Under the pieces are notes generated by a model that had not been told where the DNA came from, did not search any database, and saw only the letters and a program-made list of their open reading frames with translations. From Flavobacteriales bacterium (lineage in GTDB: Bacteria > Bacteroidota > Bacteroidia > Flavobacteriales_F > PHOS-HE28): a stretch of DNA of 64,000 nucleotides. A program made the position numbers and the translations under genes. Of this stretch, positions 56,492 to 64,000 are shown one piece after another (position 1 is the stretch's first letter; every line of letters begins with the position of its first letter). The DNA lies in assembly GCA_030584065.1 (NCBI GenBank), contig CP129489.1:2275497-2339496 (forward strand). Direction: 5' to 3'.

Positions 56492-56911
56492 ATGACACCA
56501 GAGCCCCGTGCGCATGATGCCGGCATCGCCACGCTTATCGTGGCGCGACCCGACCTGCTGGAGATCCACTACCACGGAGGCATCGTATTCAATGCGGATG
56601 CCGTGGCGGCGGTACAGGCGAAGCGCCGCGAGGTGATGGGCGACCGGCCCTATGCCACGCTCACCATCATACCGGAGGACGTGGACTACAGCATGGATTC
56701 CATGGAACGGGACCAGGGGCATGGCGACCGCGCACGCAGCCAGCTCCTGGCTTCCGCAGTGGTGGCCAAGGCCAGCATGATCGAGCTGCTCACCAAGCTT
56801 TACCTCTCCTATTACCCGCAGCTGCACCGCACGCTGGTCACGGACGACGAGCAGGCCGCACGCCACTGGCTCGACCGGCAGCTGGCCCAGATCACGCCCA
56901 CTGGGAGCTGA
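56492..56911 (+). CDS. STAS/SpoIIAA-like single-domain protein
   Basis: 139 residues, no signal peptide. Pattern DLLEIHYHGGIVFNADAVAAVQ, YATLTIIPEDVDYSMDSME, AVVAKASMIELLTKLYLSYY, TDDEQAARHWLDRQL resembles small SpoIIAA/STAS-like proteins: a strand-helix-strand arrangement where the last part (T-DDEQAARHWL) is the 'E-x-A-x-x-W' ending. No phosphorylatable Ser/Thr context is evident. Role unknown. Confidence 0.7.
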   Translation: MTPEPRAHDAGIATLIVARPDLLEIHYHGGIVFNADAVAAVQAKRREVMGDRPYATLTIIPEDVDYSMDSMERDQGHGDRARSQLLASAVVAKASMIELLTKLYLSYYPQLHRTLVTDDEQAARHWLDRQLAQITPTGS

Positions 56912-56944
56912 GCCCGCGATCCGCCGCCGCTCCCTTCAGGCGGC

Positions 56945-57460
56945 TCAGGCGCTTGGCTTCCGCTTCAACAGGGCCGCGCAGATCAAGCTGATGAGCAGCC
57001 CCACCGGAAGGATCTCCAGGTAGGTGAAGGCGACCTTCACCACCGGGTTCTTGTAGAGCTCTCCGAAGGACCGCATCTCCGCCACCTTGGCCTGCACCTC
57101 CGCCTCCGGTGCGCCGCCCTGCTCCAGCTCAGCCTTCGTATGCGCGATGTAGCTCTCCATGAAATCCTGCTCCATGCCGGCGCTGAGCACCAGCCAGGAT
57201 GCCACGTACAGGGTGGAAGCGACAGCGGTGATCGCCATGCCCAGCAGGAAGGCCCTGCCGAAGCTGATGGCCCCGCCCAAGTGCCGGTCGCGGCAGGCCC
57301 GCACCCCGAAGTAGATGGTGGAGAGGGCAATGACCATGGTGGTGTAGCCGATCAGCTCGCCATTCTCCCAGTCGTGCTGGCCGTCGCCAAGGGTCAGCCA
57401 CATCATGGCCGAGACGATGATGCCGGCGATGGTGCCGTAGATGAGGACGATGCGTTTCAT
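56945..57460 (-). CDS. DUF4199 family membrane protein
   Basis: 171 residues with four TMs (IVLIYGTIAGIIVSAMMWL, ELIGYTTMVIALSTIYFGV, FLLGMAITAVASTLYVASWL, LEILPVGLLISLICAALL) and a polar loop (ESYIAHTKAELEQGG, EVQAKVAEMRSFGELYKNP), the layout of DUF4199, a Bacteroidota family of unknown function. ATG 57460 is the usual start; ATG 57466 and the open frame to 57490 are alternatives. Confidence 0.85.
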   Translation of the reverse strand: MKRIVLIYGTIAGIIVSAMMWLTLGDGQHDWENGELIGYTTMVIALSTIYFGVRACRDRHLGGAISFGRAFLLGMAITAVASTLYVASWLVLSAGMEQDFMESYIAHTKAELEQGGAPEAEVQAKVAEMRSFGELYKNPVVKVAFTYLEILPVGLLISLICAALLKRKPSA

Positions 57461-57573
57461 GTGCATGCGGGTTTCGAGGATGCGAACCAACGGCGATCAT
57501 GCGGCCATCGCATCATCCTTCGGTCGGAATCAGGCGTCCTGCAGCGAAGATCCATACCAAAGTACGAGCGCGA

Positions 57574-58035
57574 TCAAGGTATGAGGCCCAGCGTTCTTGC
57601 TTCATGCACCGCCTCGGTGCGCCGCCGCACGGCCAGCTTCCGGAACAGGCTGGATGCATGCGACTTCACCGTGGGCAGCGAGATGAAGAGCTTGTCCGCG
57701 ATCTCCTGGTTGGAGCGGCCTTGCGCCATCAGCTGGAGCACATCCAGCTCACGGCCGCTGATGCCCCGTGCGCGGACCGCCTCCTCATGCGGCAGGGGCT
57801 GCGCTGCGCGGGGCGCTTCCTTCCGTCTACCCTCCGGCAGCTTCGCCCCCGCCCAAGCGCCGAGGGCCGCGAAGACCACCGCCACCGCGCCCACGTAACC
57901 TTCCACGGGCAGATCGCGCATCCAGAACTTGTACTCCATGACCCTCAGGAGGAGCACCAGCGCAGCCAAGGCCGCACCGTAAGGCACCACGGTCCACCAG
58001 AAACCGCATGGAATCCCCTGCATCGCGCGAGCCAT
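57574..58035 (-). CDS. Membrane-anchored LuxR-type transcription regulator
   Basis: 153 residues: two N-terminal TM segments (FWWTVVPYGAALAALVLLL and GYVGAVAVVFAALGAWAGA), a short linker, then a C-terminal LuxR/GerE helix-turn-helix (GISGRELDVLQLMAQGRSNQEIADKLF with ISLPTVKSHASSLFRKL). There is no receiver or ligand domain. It would bind DNA at the membrane, perhaps as an ECF/anti-sigma-like response. ATG 58035 is chosen: a GAGATTTG element ends 5 nt upstream; the frame is open to 58056. It is followed on the same strand by the DUF4199 gene. Confidence 0.85.
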   Translation of the reverse strand: MARAMQGIPCGFWWTVVPYGAALAALVLLLRVMEYKFWMRDLPVEGYVGAVAVVFAALGAWAGAKLPEGRRKEAPRAAQPLPHEEAVRARGISGRELDVLQLMAQGRSNQEIADKLFISLPTVKSHASSLFRKLAVRRRTEAVHEARTLGLIP

Positions 58036-58040
58036 CGCCG

Positions 58041-58048
58041 CAAATCTC
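58041..58048 (-). promoter_or_regulatory. LuxR gene promoter element
   Basis: GAGATTTG on the minus strand, 5 nt before 58035. Confidence 0.4.
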
Positions 58049-58125
58049 GGTAGCACGTTCCACCTGTGCGCTGGATTCCATCGCCGGTGCTACTTTGCAT
58101 CGGCCGAACCATACCGCCCGTCGCC

Positions 58126-58533
58126 ATGCGCGTACTGCTCCTGCCCTTGTTGGCACTCCTCGCCACCAGCCTCAACGCGCAAAGCGTCAACGATCCCGTG
58201 GAGATCGACTACCAAGGCACATGGTACCCTGGCACGGTCCTGAAAGTGGAGGCGGAGAAGTACTTCGTCACCTACGATGGCTGGGATGAGTCCTGGAATG
58301 AATGGGTGGGCAAGGAGCGGCTGCGCGGCATGAGGCCAGCGGAACCCGCCGCGCCGCCACCAGCTCCCGAGCCCAAGTACAACGTCGGTGACCGCGTGGA
58401 GATCCAGTTCGGATTCAACACGGCGAATGCCACCGTGGTGGGCGTGAACGCCACGGAAGGCAAGTACGAGTTGAAGGTGGACGGGATGGATACCATGTGG
58501 TACACCGGGGACCTCATCATCCGGAAGCTCTGA
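58126..58533 (+). CDS. Secreted Tudor/chromo-barrel-like protein
   Basis: 135 residues: signal peptide (MRVLLLPLLALLATSLNAQ), then two small beta-barrel units separated by a Pro/Ala linker (PAEPAAPPPAPEPK). The first (DPVEIDYQGTWYPGTVLKVEAEKYFVTYDGWDES-WNEWV) has the Trp/Tyr cage pattern of Tudor-knot/MRG barrels; the second (VGDRVEIQFGFNTANATVVGV...GMDTMWYTGDLI) is similar. Eukaryotic relatives bind nucleic acid or methylated lysine; export of such a domain in a bacterium is odd, so the ligand is unknown. Start by ATG 58126; open frame from 58066. Confidence 0.75.
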   Translation: MRVLLLPLLALLATSLNAQSVNDPVEIDYQGTWYPGTVLKVEAEKYFVTYDGWDESWNEWVGKERLRGMRPAEPAAPPPAPEPKYNVGDRVEIQFGFNTANATVVGVNATEGKYELKVDGMDTMWYTGDLIIRKL

Positions 58534-58557
58534 CCGGTCCGCACCTGACCGCAGGGA

Positions 58558-58574
58558 GCTTCACTGCATGAAGC
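58558..58574. terminator. Small hairpin between convergent genes
   Basis: GCTTCA / TGAAGC with a 5-nt loop, between the Tudor-like gene and the DHFR-family gene. Confidence 0.35.
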
Positions 58575-58631
58575 CGCGCGCGAACAGCGAGTGCCGCAGC
58601 CAGGGCTGAGCGAGGCCCATCCAGACGGGCT

Positions 58632-59168
58632 TCATCGCCGGTATTCGCTCTGCACCAGGCCGCCGGGATAGGTGCGGCTTTCGACGAGCTTCCAGCGGAT
58701 GTCGGTCTCCAATGCGCCGAACAGCGGGATGCCTTGGCCGATGAGCACCGGCAGCCGGGTGATGATCAGGCGGTCGATCAAGCCCGCGCGCAGGAAGCGT
58801 TGGATGGTGAGGCCACCATCGATGTAAAGGCGGTGCAGGCCTTTGGGCGCGAGCGCGGCGACCAGTTCCTGCGGCGATGCGCTCATCACCTCCGCATCAG
58901 CGCCCCGGGAGCGCGCGGCGGCGAGGTCGACCGGCCGGGTGCTGAGCACGATGACCTTCTTCGTGTAGGGCCATTGCTCGAAGCCCATCACGACTTCGAA
59001 GGTGTTGCGCCCCATCACGATGGCGTCGATACCGGCTATGAAAGCCTGGTAGCCGTGGTCGCCCATCGCAGCCGTGCCGTCGCCCTCCAGGAAATCAAGC
59101 TTGCCATCGGGGCGTGCGATGAAACCATCGAGGCTGACGCCGCAGAACACGGAACAGGTGGTGGACAT
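58632..59168 (-). CDS. Dihydrofolate reductase family (RibD C-terminal-like) protein
   Basis: 178 residues with the fold pattern VFCGVSLDGFIARPDGKLDFLEG, DAIVMGRNTFEVVMGFE, KKVIVLSTRP, GLHRLYIDGGLTIQRFLRAG, LIDRLIITRLPVLIGQGIPLFG, typical of the YyaP/YwjB-type reductases distant from true FolA. NADPH-dependent reduction of an unknown pteridine or antibiotic-like substrate is likely. TACCTTGC ends 4 nt before ATG 59168; the frame is open to 59381. A truncated relative of its C-terminus lies at 60007-60150. Confidence 0.9.
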   Translation of the reverse strand: MSTTCSVFCGVSLDGFIARPDGKLDFLEGDGTAAMGDHGYQAFIAGIDAIVMGRNTFEVVMGFEQWPYTKKVIVLSTRPVDLAAARSRGADAEVMSASPQELVAALAPKGLHRLYIDGGLTIQRFLRAGLIDRLIITRLPVLIGQGIPLFGALETDIRWKLVESRTYPGGLVQSEYRR

Positions 59169-59172
59169 GTAG

Positions 59173-59180
59173 GCAAGGTA
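59173..59180 (-). promoter_or_regulatory. DHFR-family gene promoter element
   Basis: TACCTTGC on the minus strand, 4 nt before 59168. Confidence 0.45.
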
Positions 59181-59398
59181 GGAATCGAACAACAGCCGGC
59201 CTTGGTGATCGCTTCGGCCCGCATCCGCAACAACCTGTCGCATTGCACGCAACGGTTCAACGATCAATGGTCCAGCAAGCGGCCGGACCTTTGCAGCGGG
59301 ACTGATCAACAACCATGTGGCGCCGGGAGCGCGACAGACCTCCGCGGTGGCTTGAGTGGAGACCCGGTGGCGACCAGACACAGTGACCGCAGGATCCT

Positions 59399-59406
59399 TA
59401 GCTTCA
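59399..59406 (+). promoter_or_regulatory. Promoter element of the 59411 gene
   Basis: TAGCTTCA, 4 nt before the ATG; the octamer is also used by both secreted cassettes. Confidence 0.55.
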
Positions 59407-59410
59407 TTCC

Positions 59411-60013
59411 ATGCATGCCATCCTCACCCTCGTGTTCATCGCCGCGCTGGTGCTGAAACTGCTGCACCTCCCCTACCACACCGTCCTTCTTCTTGCAGTG
59501 GCCGCCATCGGCATCGGCACAAGCCTATCCGGCCTGCGCAGCGATCGGAAGTCCGAAGCCTGGTGCCGGCTCGCTTTCTGGACCTGGCTGCTGCACCTGG
59601 TGGCGCTGCTCAAGCTCTTCCCCTTCCGCACGGCCACGCTTGTCCTCGCGGTGGCAATCACGGTCGTGGCGGTCTTCATGGCCTTCCGCCACCGCCCTCT
59701 GACCAACGCGCTGCGCCCCCTTGCCGGCGCATTCATCGCGGTGATGCTCGTGATGGCCGTCCCGACCGCCACGCGCTTCCACTTCACCAACCTGCGCTTC
59801 AGCTTGGAGCGCGACACGGATCCTGGAACGTGGGACAAGTACAGCTTCCTCCTTTCGCGCGAAGGGCGGAAGACGGAGGCGCTGGCGGCCAACGATGCCG
59901 CGCTTGCCGCCGCAGCCGGCGCTGCGCCAGCCTTACAGGACCTGATGGAGCGCCGCACCCTGATCGAGCAGGATGCCTGGGACCGCTACGTGCCACTGGG
60001 TCACGGTCAGTGA
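59411..60013 (+). CDS. Membrane protein of unknown function
   Basis: 200 residues. Four or five TM segments in the first ~115 residues (LTLVFIAALVLKLLHL, VLLLAVAAIGIGTSL, LAFWTWLLHLVALLKLF, TLVLAVAITVVAVFMAF, LAGAFIAVMLVMAVP), then a ~80-residue soluble part with TPR-like or Ala-rich helices (GRKTEALAANDAALAAAAG) and conserved-looking DTDPGTWDKYSFLLS. The family is not recognised. The soluble tail's side of the membrane depends on whether there are four or five TMs. Its 3' end overlaps the DHFR remnant on the other strand. Confidence 0.65.
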   Translation: MHAILTLVFIAALVLKLLHLPYHTVLLLAVAAIGIGTSLSGLRSDRKSEAWCRLAFWTWLLHLVALLKLFPFRTATLVLAVAITVVAVFMAFRHRPLTNALRPLAGAFIAVMLVMAVPTATRFHFTNLRFSLERDTDPGTWDKYSFLLSREGRKTEALAANDAALAAAAGAAPALQDLMERRTLIEQDAWDRYVPLGHGQ

Positions 60014-60150
60014 GTCGCTAGCGCGTATTCGCATCGCACCAACCCGCCCGGGAAGCTGCGGCTCGCCACCAGCCACAAGGGAATATCCTTCCCAAACGGG
60101 CCGAAGAGCACCAACACCTGCTTGACGATAAGCCGATCGATGAGGCCCTC
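60007..60150 (-). pseudogene. Truncated remnant of a DHFR-family gene
   Basis: The minus-strand reading (EGLIDRLIVKQVLV, then LFGPFGKDIPLWLVASRSFP, then GGLVRCEYALATH) matches the last ~50 residues of the 58632 product (AGLIDRLIITRLPV, LFGALETDIRWKLVESRTYP, GGLVQSEY), except that seven residues (LIGQGIP) are missing. No N-terminal two thirds exists upstream. The 81-codon ORF holding it starts in unrelated sequence. It is read as a dead 3' fragment of an old duplicate or a displaced relative. Confidence 0.82.
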
Positions 60151-60256
60151 ACAACGTATGCAACGCCTATCACTCTTCAATGGGACTAGTAAGCACAAGC
60201 GCAGGGCACGGTCCTGGCGCACGGAAGAAGCCCTGTTGTGGGCTCGCTGCACGCGA

Positions 60257-60898
60257 TCACAGCCGCGTCACCAGCAGGGGATCCACCGCACGCTTCCTGT
60301 TCAGCAGGTCCTCCACGGCACCCACGGAGGGTTCCTGCTGCAGATGCTCCACCTCCGTGGTGGTGAGCCCCACCAACTGCAGGAAGCGCAGCTCGCCATG
60401 CGGTGTCGCGATGGTGCCCAGCTCGGGATCCTCGGCGATCGCCAGGCCGGTGATGTCCGTGTCCATACCCAGGCGGATGGGGCCCTTGGCCGGGATGAAC
60501 TCGTTGGGCTCGAACCAGCGCCCGCTGCCATGCAGGTAGCGCGCCAGGTTGTTCATCAGGCCCGTTACCCAGGTGGGATCCCCCTTATCGCCCGGCACCG
60601 GGTACACGCGGAAGGTGAGCTCGATGCCGAGACCGCTGTAAAGGCCTCCCACTGCGGCCTCATCGTAGTAGAGGGCGCTGAGGCCGTAGCTCACCACATG
60701 GATGTGTCCGGGAACGCCCGGATGGTCGTAGTAGCTGGTGCCGTCCAGCGGATCGGGGCCACCCGCGATGAAATGCAGCGGTGCGGCGTAGTGCCGGGGC
60801 TTCCGCTCGCCGTACACGGTGGCCAGGCGCGCATCGATGCACTGCCAACCGACCGCATCGTCCGGTGTGTAGGTGGCTCGGTATTCCTCCAGGGTCAT
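60257..60898 (-). CDS. Suppressor-of-fused (SUFU) domain protein
   Basis: 213 residues. Matches the bacterial SUFU family: GWQCIDARLATVYGERKPRHYAA, GGPDPLDGTSYYD, HVVSYGLSALYYDE, YSGLGIELTFRV, WVTGLMNNLARYLHGSG, EDPELGTIATPHGELRFLQLVGLTTTEVE. In bacteria these are often immunity proteins to polymorphic toxins or have unknown roles; no toxin gene is adjacent here. The frame is open to 61021; ATG 60898 is chosen because of a TACATTCG element 19 nt upstream. Confidence 0.9.
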   Translation of the reverse strand: MTLEEYRATYTPDDAVGWQCIDARLATVYGERKPRHYAAPLHFIAGGPDPLDGTSYYDHPGVPGHIHVVSYGLSALYYDEAAVGGLYSGLGIELTFRVYPVPGDKGDPTWVTGLMNNLARYLHGSGRWFEPNEFIPAKGPIRLGMDTDITGLAIAEDPELGTIATPHGELRFLQLVGLTTTEVEHLQQEPSVGAVEDLLNRKRAVDPLLVTRL

Positions 60899-60917
60899 GA
60901 GCGGCAATAACGAGGAA

Positions 60918-60925
60918 CGAATGTA
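60918..60925 (-). promoter_or_regulatory. SUFU gene promoter element
   Basis: TACATTCG on the minus strand, 19 nt before 60898. Confidence 0.5.
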
Positions 60926-61041
60926 CCCGGAGCGGTCAGGATGGAGCGTGGTTCGATCGAACGCGGAAAGGCAACACGTAAGCGGACAGCTCCGGCGGAG
61001 GCACTGTGCCGCACCCTCCATGGTCGCAACTGCCGCCCCCC

Positions 61042-61049
61042 TACCTTCA
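61042..61049 (+). promoter_or_regulatory. Hemerythrin-like gene promoter element
   Basis: TACCTTCA, 4 nt before the ATG at 61054. Confidence 0.55.
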
Positions 61050-61053
61050 CCCC

Positions 61054-61692
61054 ATGGCCATGCACCGCTCCTACGCCGCCTCCCACAAGGGGCTACGCAA
61101 CATCCTCGGACAGTTCTCCCTGCTCGCCGGCCGCACCGACTACGGCAGCGCGGCGGACGTGCAACGCCTCAAGGCCTTGGGCGATGAGATGTTCATGCTC
61201 CTCACCCACCACCTGCACACCGAGAACGACCACCTGCTCGCCCTGCTGGAGAAGCGTGTGCCCGGTGCCGCGCAGCACGACCTGCGCGACCACGAGGAGC
61301 TGGAGGTGATCCAACAGGACGTGGCCGACCGGCTCGCCCGCTTGGACGGCACGCAGACGGCCCTCGAGGGCCACGCGTTCTACCTCGCCTTCACCGCGTT
61401 CCGAGGGCGCTACCTCGGTCATATCCACCACGAGGAGGTGGTGACGGAGGAACTCCTCCTGAAGCACTTCTCCGAGGCCGAGCTCATCGCCAATAGCGAA
61501 CGCATCGTGCAGCAGGTGGAGTTCCCCGTGCTGCTCACCTCGCTGAAGTGCATCGTGCCGGCACAGTCACGGGCGGAGAACCGCGCGCTCTTCGCGCAAC
61601 TGAAGAACGCACCGCCCGAGGCCTGGAACGCGGCGATGGATGCCGTGCGGCCGGTGATGGAGGCTGGCGAGCTGGAAGCGGTGGCGGGCTGA
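61054..61692 (+). CDS. Hemerythrin-domain protein
   Basis: 212 residues, cytoplasmic, mostly helical. Candidate di-iron ligands: HHLHTENDHLL (helix 1-2), DHEELE, and IHHEEVVTEELLLKHF, giving the His/Glu pattern of hemerythrin HHE four-helix bundles. The last ~60 residues (ALFAQLKNAPPEAWNAAMDAV) are an extra helical domain. Relatives sense or store oxygen or protect iron centres from oxidative or nitrosative stress. Start by ATG 61054 (a second ATG at 61060); open frame from 61006. Confidence 0.82.
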   Translation: MAMHRSYAASHKGLRNILGQFSLLAGRTDYGSAADVQRLKALGDEMFMLLTHHLHTENDHLLALLEKRVPGAAQHDLRDHEELEVIQQDVADRLARLDGTQTALEGHAFYLAFTAFRGRYLGHIHHEEVVTEELLLKHFSEAELIANSERIVQQVEFPVLLTSLKCIVPAQSRAENRALFAQLKNAPPEAWNAAMDAVRPVMEAGELEAVAG

Positions 61693-62053
61693 GGCAGGCG
61701 TTGACACGACCTGAAATGGCTCCCCGCCGAAAGCACGACAGACCCGGCGGAGGTTGGGGAGGACACCCTGTGGTGGTCCAAGAGGGCGGATATTGAGGTG
61801 GACACCGTGCTGTGGTCTAGCGATCAAGAGCATCCGTGTTAGCGGGAGGCAGGTCGATCAAGTAAGCGTGGCACGAATCGCAGATCCGCGTCAGCGACAG
61901 GAACGCTAGCGCGAGCGGGCGGCAAATGCGCCAAAAGGGGGACTACGGATCACAGATCCGGGGGAGCGGGGGGAGTTCTGATTCTCCTGACGCACCGGGA
62001 ACGTCACATGGTCAAGACTAACTTTACCAAGCGCCGAACCTTTCGCAGACCCG
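61693..62053. other. Gene-free interval before the FG-GAP gene
   Basis: 361 bases without a credible gene. Contains two imperfect ~27-base direct repeats (61753-61779 and 61791-61817, sharing GGACACC and TGTGG cores) and a small perfect hairpin CGGATC-ACA-GATCCG (61946-61960) that could terminate the hemerythrin transcript. The function of the repeats is not evident. Confidence 0.5.
62019..62026 (+). promoter_or_regulatory. FG-GAP gene promoter element
   Basis: TAACTTTA, 27 nt before the ATG at 62054. Confidence 0.45.
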
Positions 62054-64000
62054 ATGACACGAGACATCCACTTTTTCCTGGGCGCCAGCCTTTGTGCGCC
62101 CATGCTCTGCTCCGGCCAATTCTCAGGGCCCCGACCGGTCACCACCGAGTTCGTGCTCGATGCAGGTGTCATGGCGGTGGGAGATACCGACAACGATGGC
62201 GATCTGGAGCTCGTTGCTGGAGGGATGGCCGGACTGGTCCTGTTCGAGAACACGGATGGGCAAGGCGCTTTCCAACCCGTCGTTGTCCTTGATCGGTCCG
62301 TGTACATCTGGTGCGAGGCGCTGCACGTTGTGGACGTGGATGACGATGGGCTCGCCGACATCGTGATCGAGCACGAGGACATCGCTTGGTGCAGGAACCT
62401 CGGGGGGAATGGATTCAGTCCCCCAGAACCGTTTCCCGGTACGGGGCCGAACCATCACATGATCGCCTTTGACGACTACGATGGTGACGGCGACCAGGAT
62501 GCCATCATGATCATGCCACCAGGGAATCTTGTCCGAATGGAGAACCTCGGTGCCGGGCAGTTCGGCACGGCTGCGGCTCTGGGCACGGTGCAGTACGATT
62601 CCGATCTGACGCTCTTCGACCTGGATGGCGACGGCGACCAGGACATCACCGCGACCGAATACACGGGCATCGAGGCAAGGGTGTTCAGGAACAATGGGAA
62701 CGGCACGTTCAGTCTTACCAGCACCCTGCCGCTCATTGGCTGTGGTGCCGTTGGCGGGAACCATGTTGTCGCAGCGGATGTCGATGATGACGGGAACGAG
62801 GATCTAGTGCTGAGACAACTGTGCAATGGGCAGATCGAGTGGCGGCGGAGCCTCGGGGATGGCACCTTCCAGCCGCCCGTGCTCGTCGCTGCGTTCTCCG
62901 ATATGACGATCGACATCCTGTTCCTTGACCTCAATGATGATGGCCTGCGTGACCTGGTGGCGCTGACGCAGGAGGACATCCAGGCATCGTTGAACCAAGG
63001 CGCAGGTGTGTTCAGCCCTGCGCAGCCCCTGAGCCGGTCCATCCTGAACACGTACCATGGCGCGATCTGCGCTGCGGACATCAATGGCGATGGCCTTCCC
63101 GAGCTCTTCGCGGCCGATATCGGTTACAGCCGGGTGCGCCAATACCACCTGCCAGGTGACGGCTCCCTCGTGTTCCATCAATTCCTGGGTGACTACACCC
63201 CGCGGCCCTTCGAGTTCGTGCGCATCGCCGACCTGAACGGTGATGCCTACCCCGACGTGGTGCGCACCTATGACTACGAAGGCATGGTCGTGGCCTATGC
63301 CAGCAACCAGGCAGAGCAATTCAGCCTGCCCTACATCCTTGCGCGCACCGATACAACGTTGCAGGCGGATATCGACCTGATCGACATGGACGAGGACGGG
63401 GACCTGGACCTCATCGTCCTCGCGGACTCGCTGCACCTATACATCAATCAGGGTGGCTTCCAGTTCGTGAAGACCTACTCGTATTTCAGCCCCCAGTTCG
63501 ATTACAACTCCCGGCTGAAGTGCAACGACCTTGACGGTGATGGTGATGTGGACATCCTGTACACCAGCTTGGGGGCCATCCGGCGCCTGCGCAACAACGG
63601 GGACAACACGTTCACGCAGCTGCCCAACATCAGCCCCCTGCAGTTCGGGGCCAGGTTCGGCCCGCTGATGGATGTGGACGGTGATGGCGACCAGGATGTG
63701 CTCGCTGACGACGACGGCGACCTGGTCTGGATCCGGAATGACGGCAGCCTGAATTTCGCGCCGCGCGTCACGATCGGCTTCTTCTACGATCATGTCGACA
63801 CCGCCGACATCGACATGGACGGCGATCTGGACATCTTCTGCTCCGGCCTCGGCCCCGATGCGTACTGGTGGGAGCGGACCGGCCCCGCCACCTTCGCTGC
63901 CGCGCAACAGATCGGTCTTAGCGGCTTGCTTGCCGGCTGGCCGCGCATCGCGGACGTGGATAGCGATGGGGACCCGGATGTGGTCGTGCTCGACTGGAAT
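62054..64000 (+). CDS. Secreted FG-GAP/VCBS-repeat protein (3' truncated by window)
   Basis: The frame opens at ATG 62054 and runs without a stop to the last base (649 codons), so the gene continues outside. A short signal peptide (FFLGASLCAPMLCSGQ) is followed by at least 11 repeats of ~50-60 residues holding calcium-loop motifs DxDxDGDxD (e.g. DTDNDGDLE, DYDGDGDQD, DLDGDGDQD, DMDEDGDLD, DVDGDGDQD). These integrin-alpha-like propellers are common in Bacteroidota surface proteins and usually end in a T9SS domain; whether this one does cannot be seen. Confidence 0.88.
   Translation, partial: MTRDIHFFLGASLCAPMLCSGQFSGPRPVTTEFVLDAGVMAVGDTDNDGDLELVAGGMAGLVLFENTDGQGAFQPVVVLDRSVYIWCEALHVVDVDDDGLADIVIEHEDIAWCRNLGGNGFSPPEPFPGTGPNHHMIAFDDYDGDGDQDAIMIMPPGNLVRMENLGAGQFGTAAALGTVQYDSDLTLFDLDGDGDQDITATEYTGIEARVFRNNGNGTFSLTSTLPLIGCGAVGGNHVVAADVDDDGNEDLVLRQLCNGQIEWRRSLGDGTFQPPVLVAAFSDMTIDILFLDLNDDGLRDLVALTQEDIQASLNQGAGVFSPAQPLSRSILNTYHGAICAADINGDGLPELFAADIGYSRVRQYHLPGDGSLVFHQFLGDYTPRPFEFVRIADLNGDAYPDVVRTYDYEGMVVAYASNQAEQFSLPYILARTDTTLQADIDLIDMDEDGDLDLIVLADSLHLYINQGGFQFVKTYSYFSPQFDYNSRLKCNDLDGDGDVDILYTSLGAIRRLRNNGDNTFTQLPNISPLQFGARFGPLMDVDGDGDQDVLADDDGDLVWIRNDGSLNFAPRVTIGFFYDHVDTADIDMDGDLDIFCSGLGPDAYWWERTGPATFAAAQQIGLSGLLAGWPRIADVDSDGDPDVVVLDWN

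Noticed and set aside
60007..60252. 81-codon ORF as a real gene
   Set aside because: Only its 3' half matches a DHFR-family C-terminus; the 5' half is unrelated sequence.
60257..60898. SUFU protein as immunity to a polymorphic toxin
   Set aside because: No large toxin or repeat-containing gene is adjacent, so this is only a possibility.
61753..61817. Pair of 27-base repeats as a regulatory or mobile repeat
   Set aside because: Identity is only partial and no third copy was seen; may be chance in GC-rich sequence.

Overview
This window looks like chromosome from a GC-rich member of the Bacteroidota, most likely the order Flavobacteriales. The signs are many secreted proteins ending in type IX secretion (T9SS) sorting domains, CHU_C and delta-60 type surface proteins, Bacteroidota-only families (DUF5606, DUF4199, DUF6438, EI24, S46 peptidase), no purine-rich ribosome binding sites, and TAnnTTTG-type promoters. 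G+C is roughly two thirds by eye. There is no rRNA, tRNA, CRISPR array, transposase or phage module.

Layout. 1-504: 3' end of a T9SS type-B cargo gene. 679-8465: gyrB, an outer-membrane barrel plus TPR operon, and ftsE. 8466-10698: two overlapping glycosyltransferases. 10778-13998: two T9SS cargo genes, one with a tail-fibre chaperone (S74) domain. 13999-14844: a gene-free stretch with an orphan promoter and hairpin, an (AG)n tract and a 161-bp copy of part of the S74 gene. 14845-25868: murB, two tandem di-haem cytochrome c peroxidases, a DPP-IV-like peptidase, an azurin-like T9SS cupredoxin, a T9SS M28 peptidase, a five-haem T9SS cytochrome, DUF5606 and EI24. 25914-30806: S46 peptidase, DUF6438 lipoprotein and yidC. 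30940-35101: a dead 3' fragment of pyrG, then two tandem two-gene cassettes encoding secreted proteins. 35143-41614: pyrG, a TonB-dependent receptor, holA, AMP nucleosidase and an HsdR_N nuclease-like protein. 41634-53832: a T9SS subtilisin, a lipoprotein amidohydrolase, a membrane protein, AlkD, a SOUL protein, an ion channel, a GEVED cargo protein, a LOG protein and a delta-60 cargo protein. 53940-64000: katG, small regulatory and unknown genes, a DHFR-family gene with a nearby dead fragment, a SUFU-domain protein, a hemerythrin-like protein, and a Ca-binding-repeat (FG-GAP) gene running off the right edge.

How the genes fit together. Housekeeping genes (gyrB, murB, pyrG, holA, yidC, ftsE) are interspersed with surface and secreted proteins. 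Eleven complete or partial genes carry a recognisable T9SS C-terminal signal, but no T9SS machinery gene is present. The 15.9-24.3 kb stretch groups redox proteins predicted at the cell surface or envelope.

Main observations: (1) an element of form TAnnTT(T/C)(G/A) precedes most genes, and in about a dozen it ends 3-6 nt (usually 4) before the start codon, implying leaderless mRNAs; (2) the two secreted-protein cassettes sit between an intact pyrG and a decayed copy of its 3' end lying beside yidC, which looks like an insertion scar; (3) the cassettes pair an unrecognised six-cysteine secreted protein with a T9SS beta-propeller protein; (4) the cupredoxin has azurin spacing with Gln in place of the axial Met.
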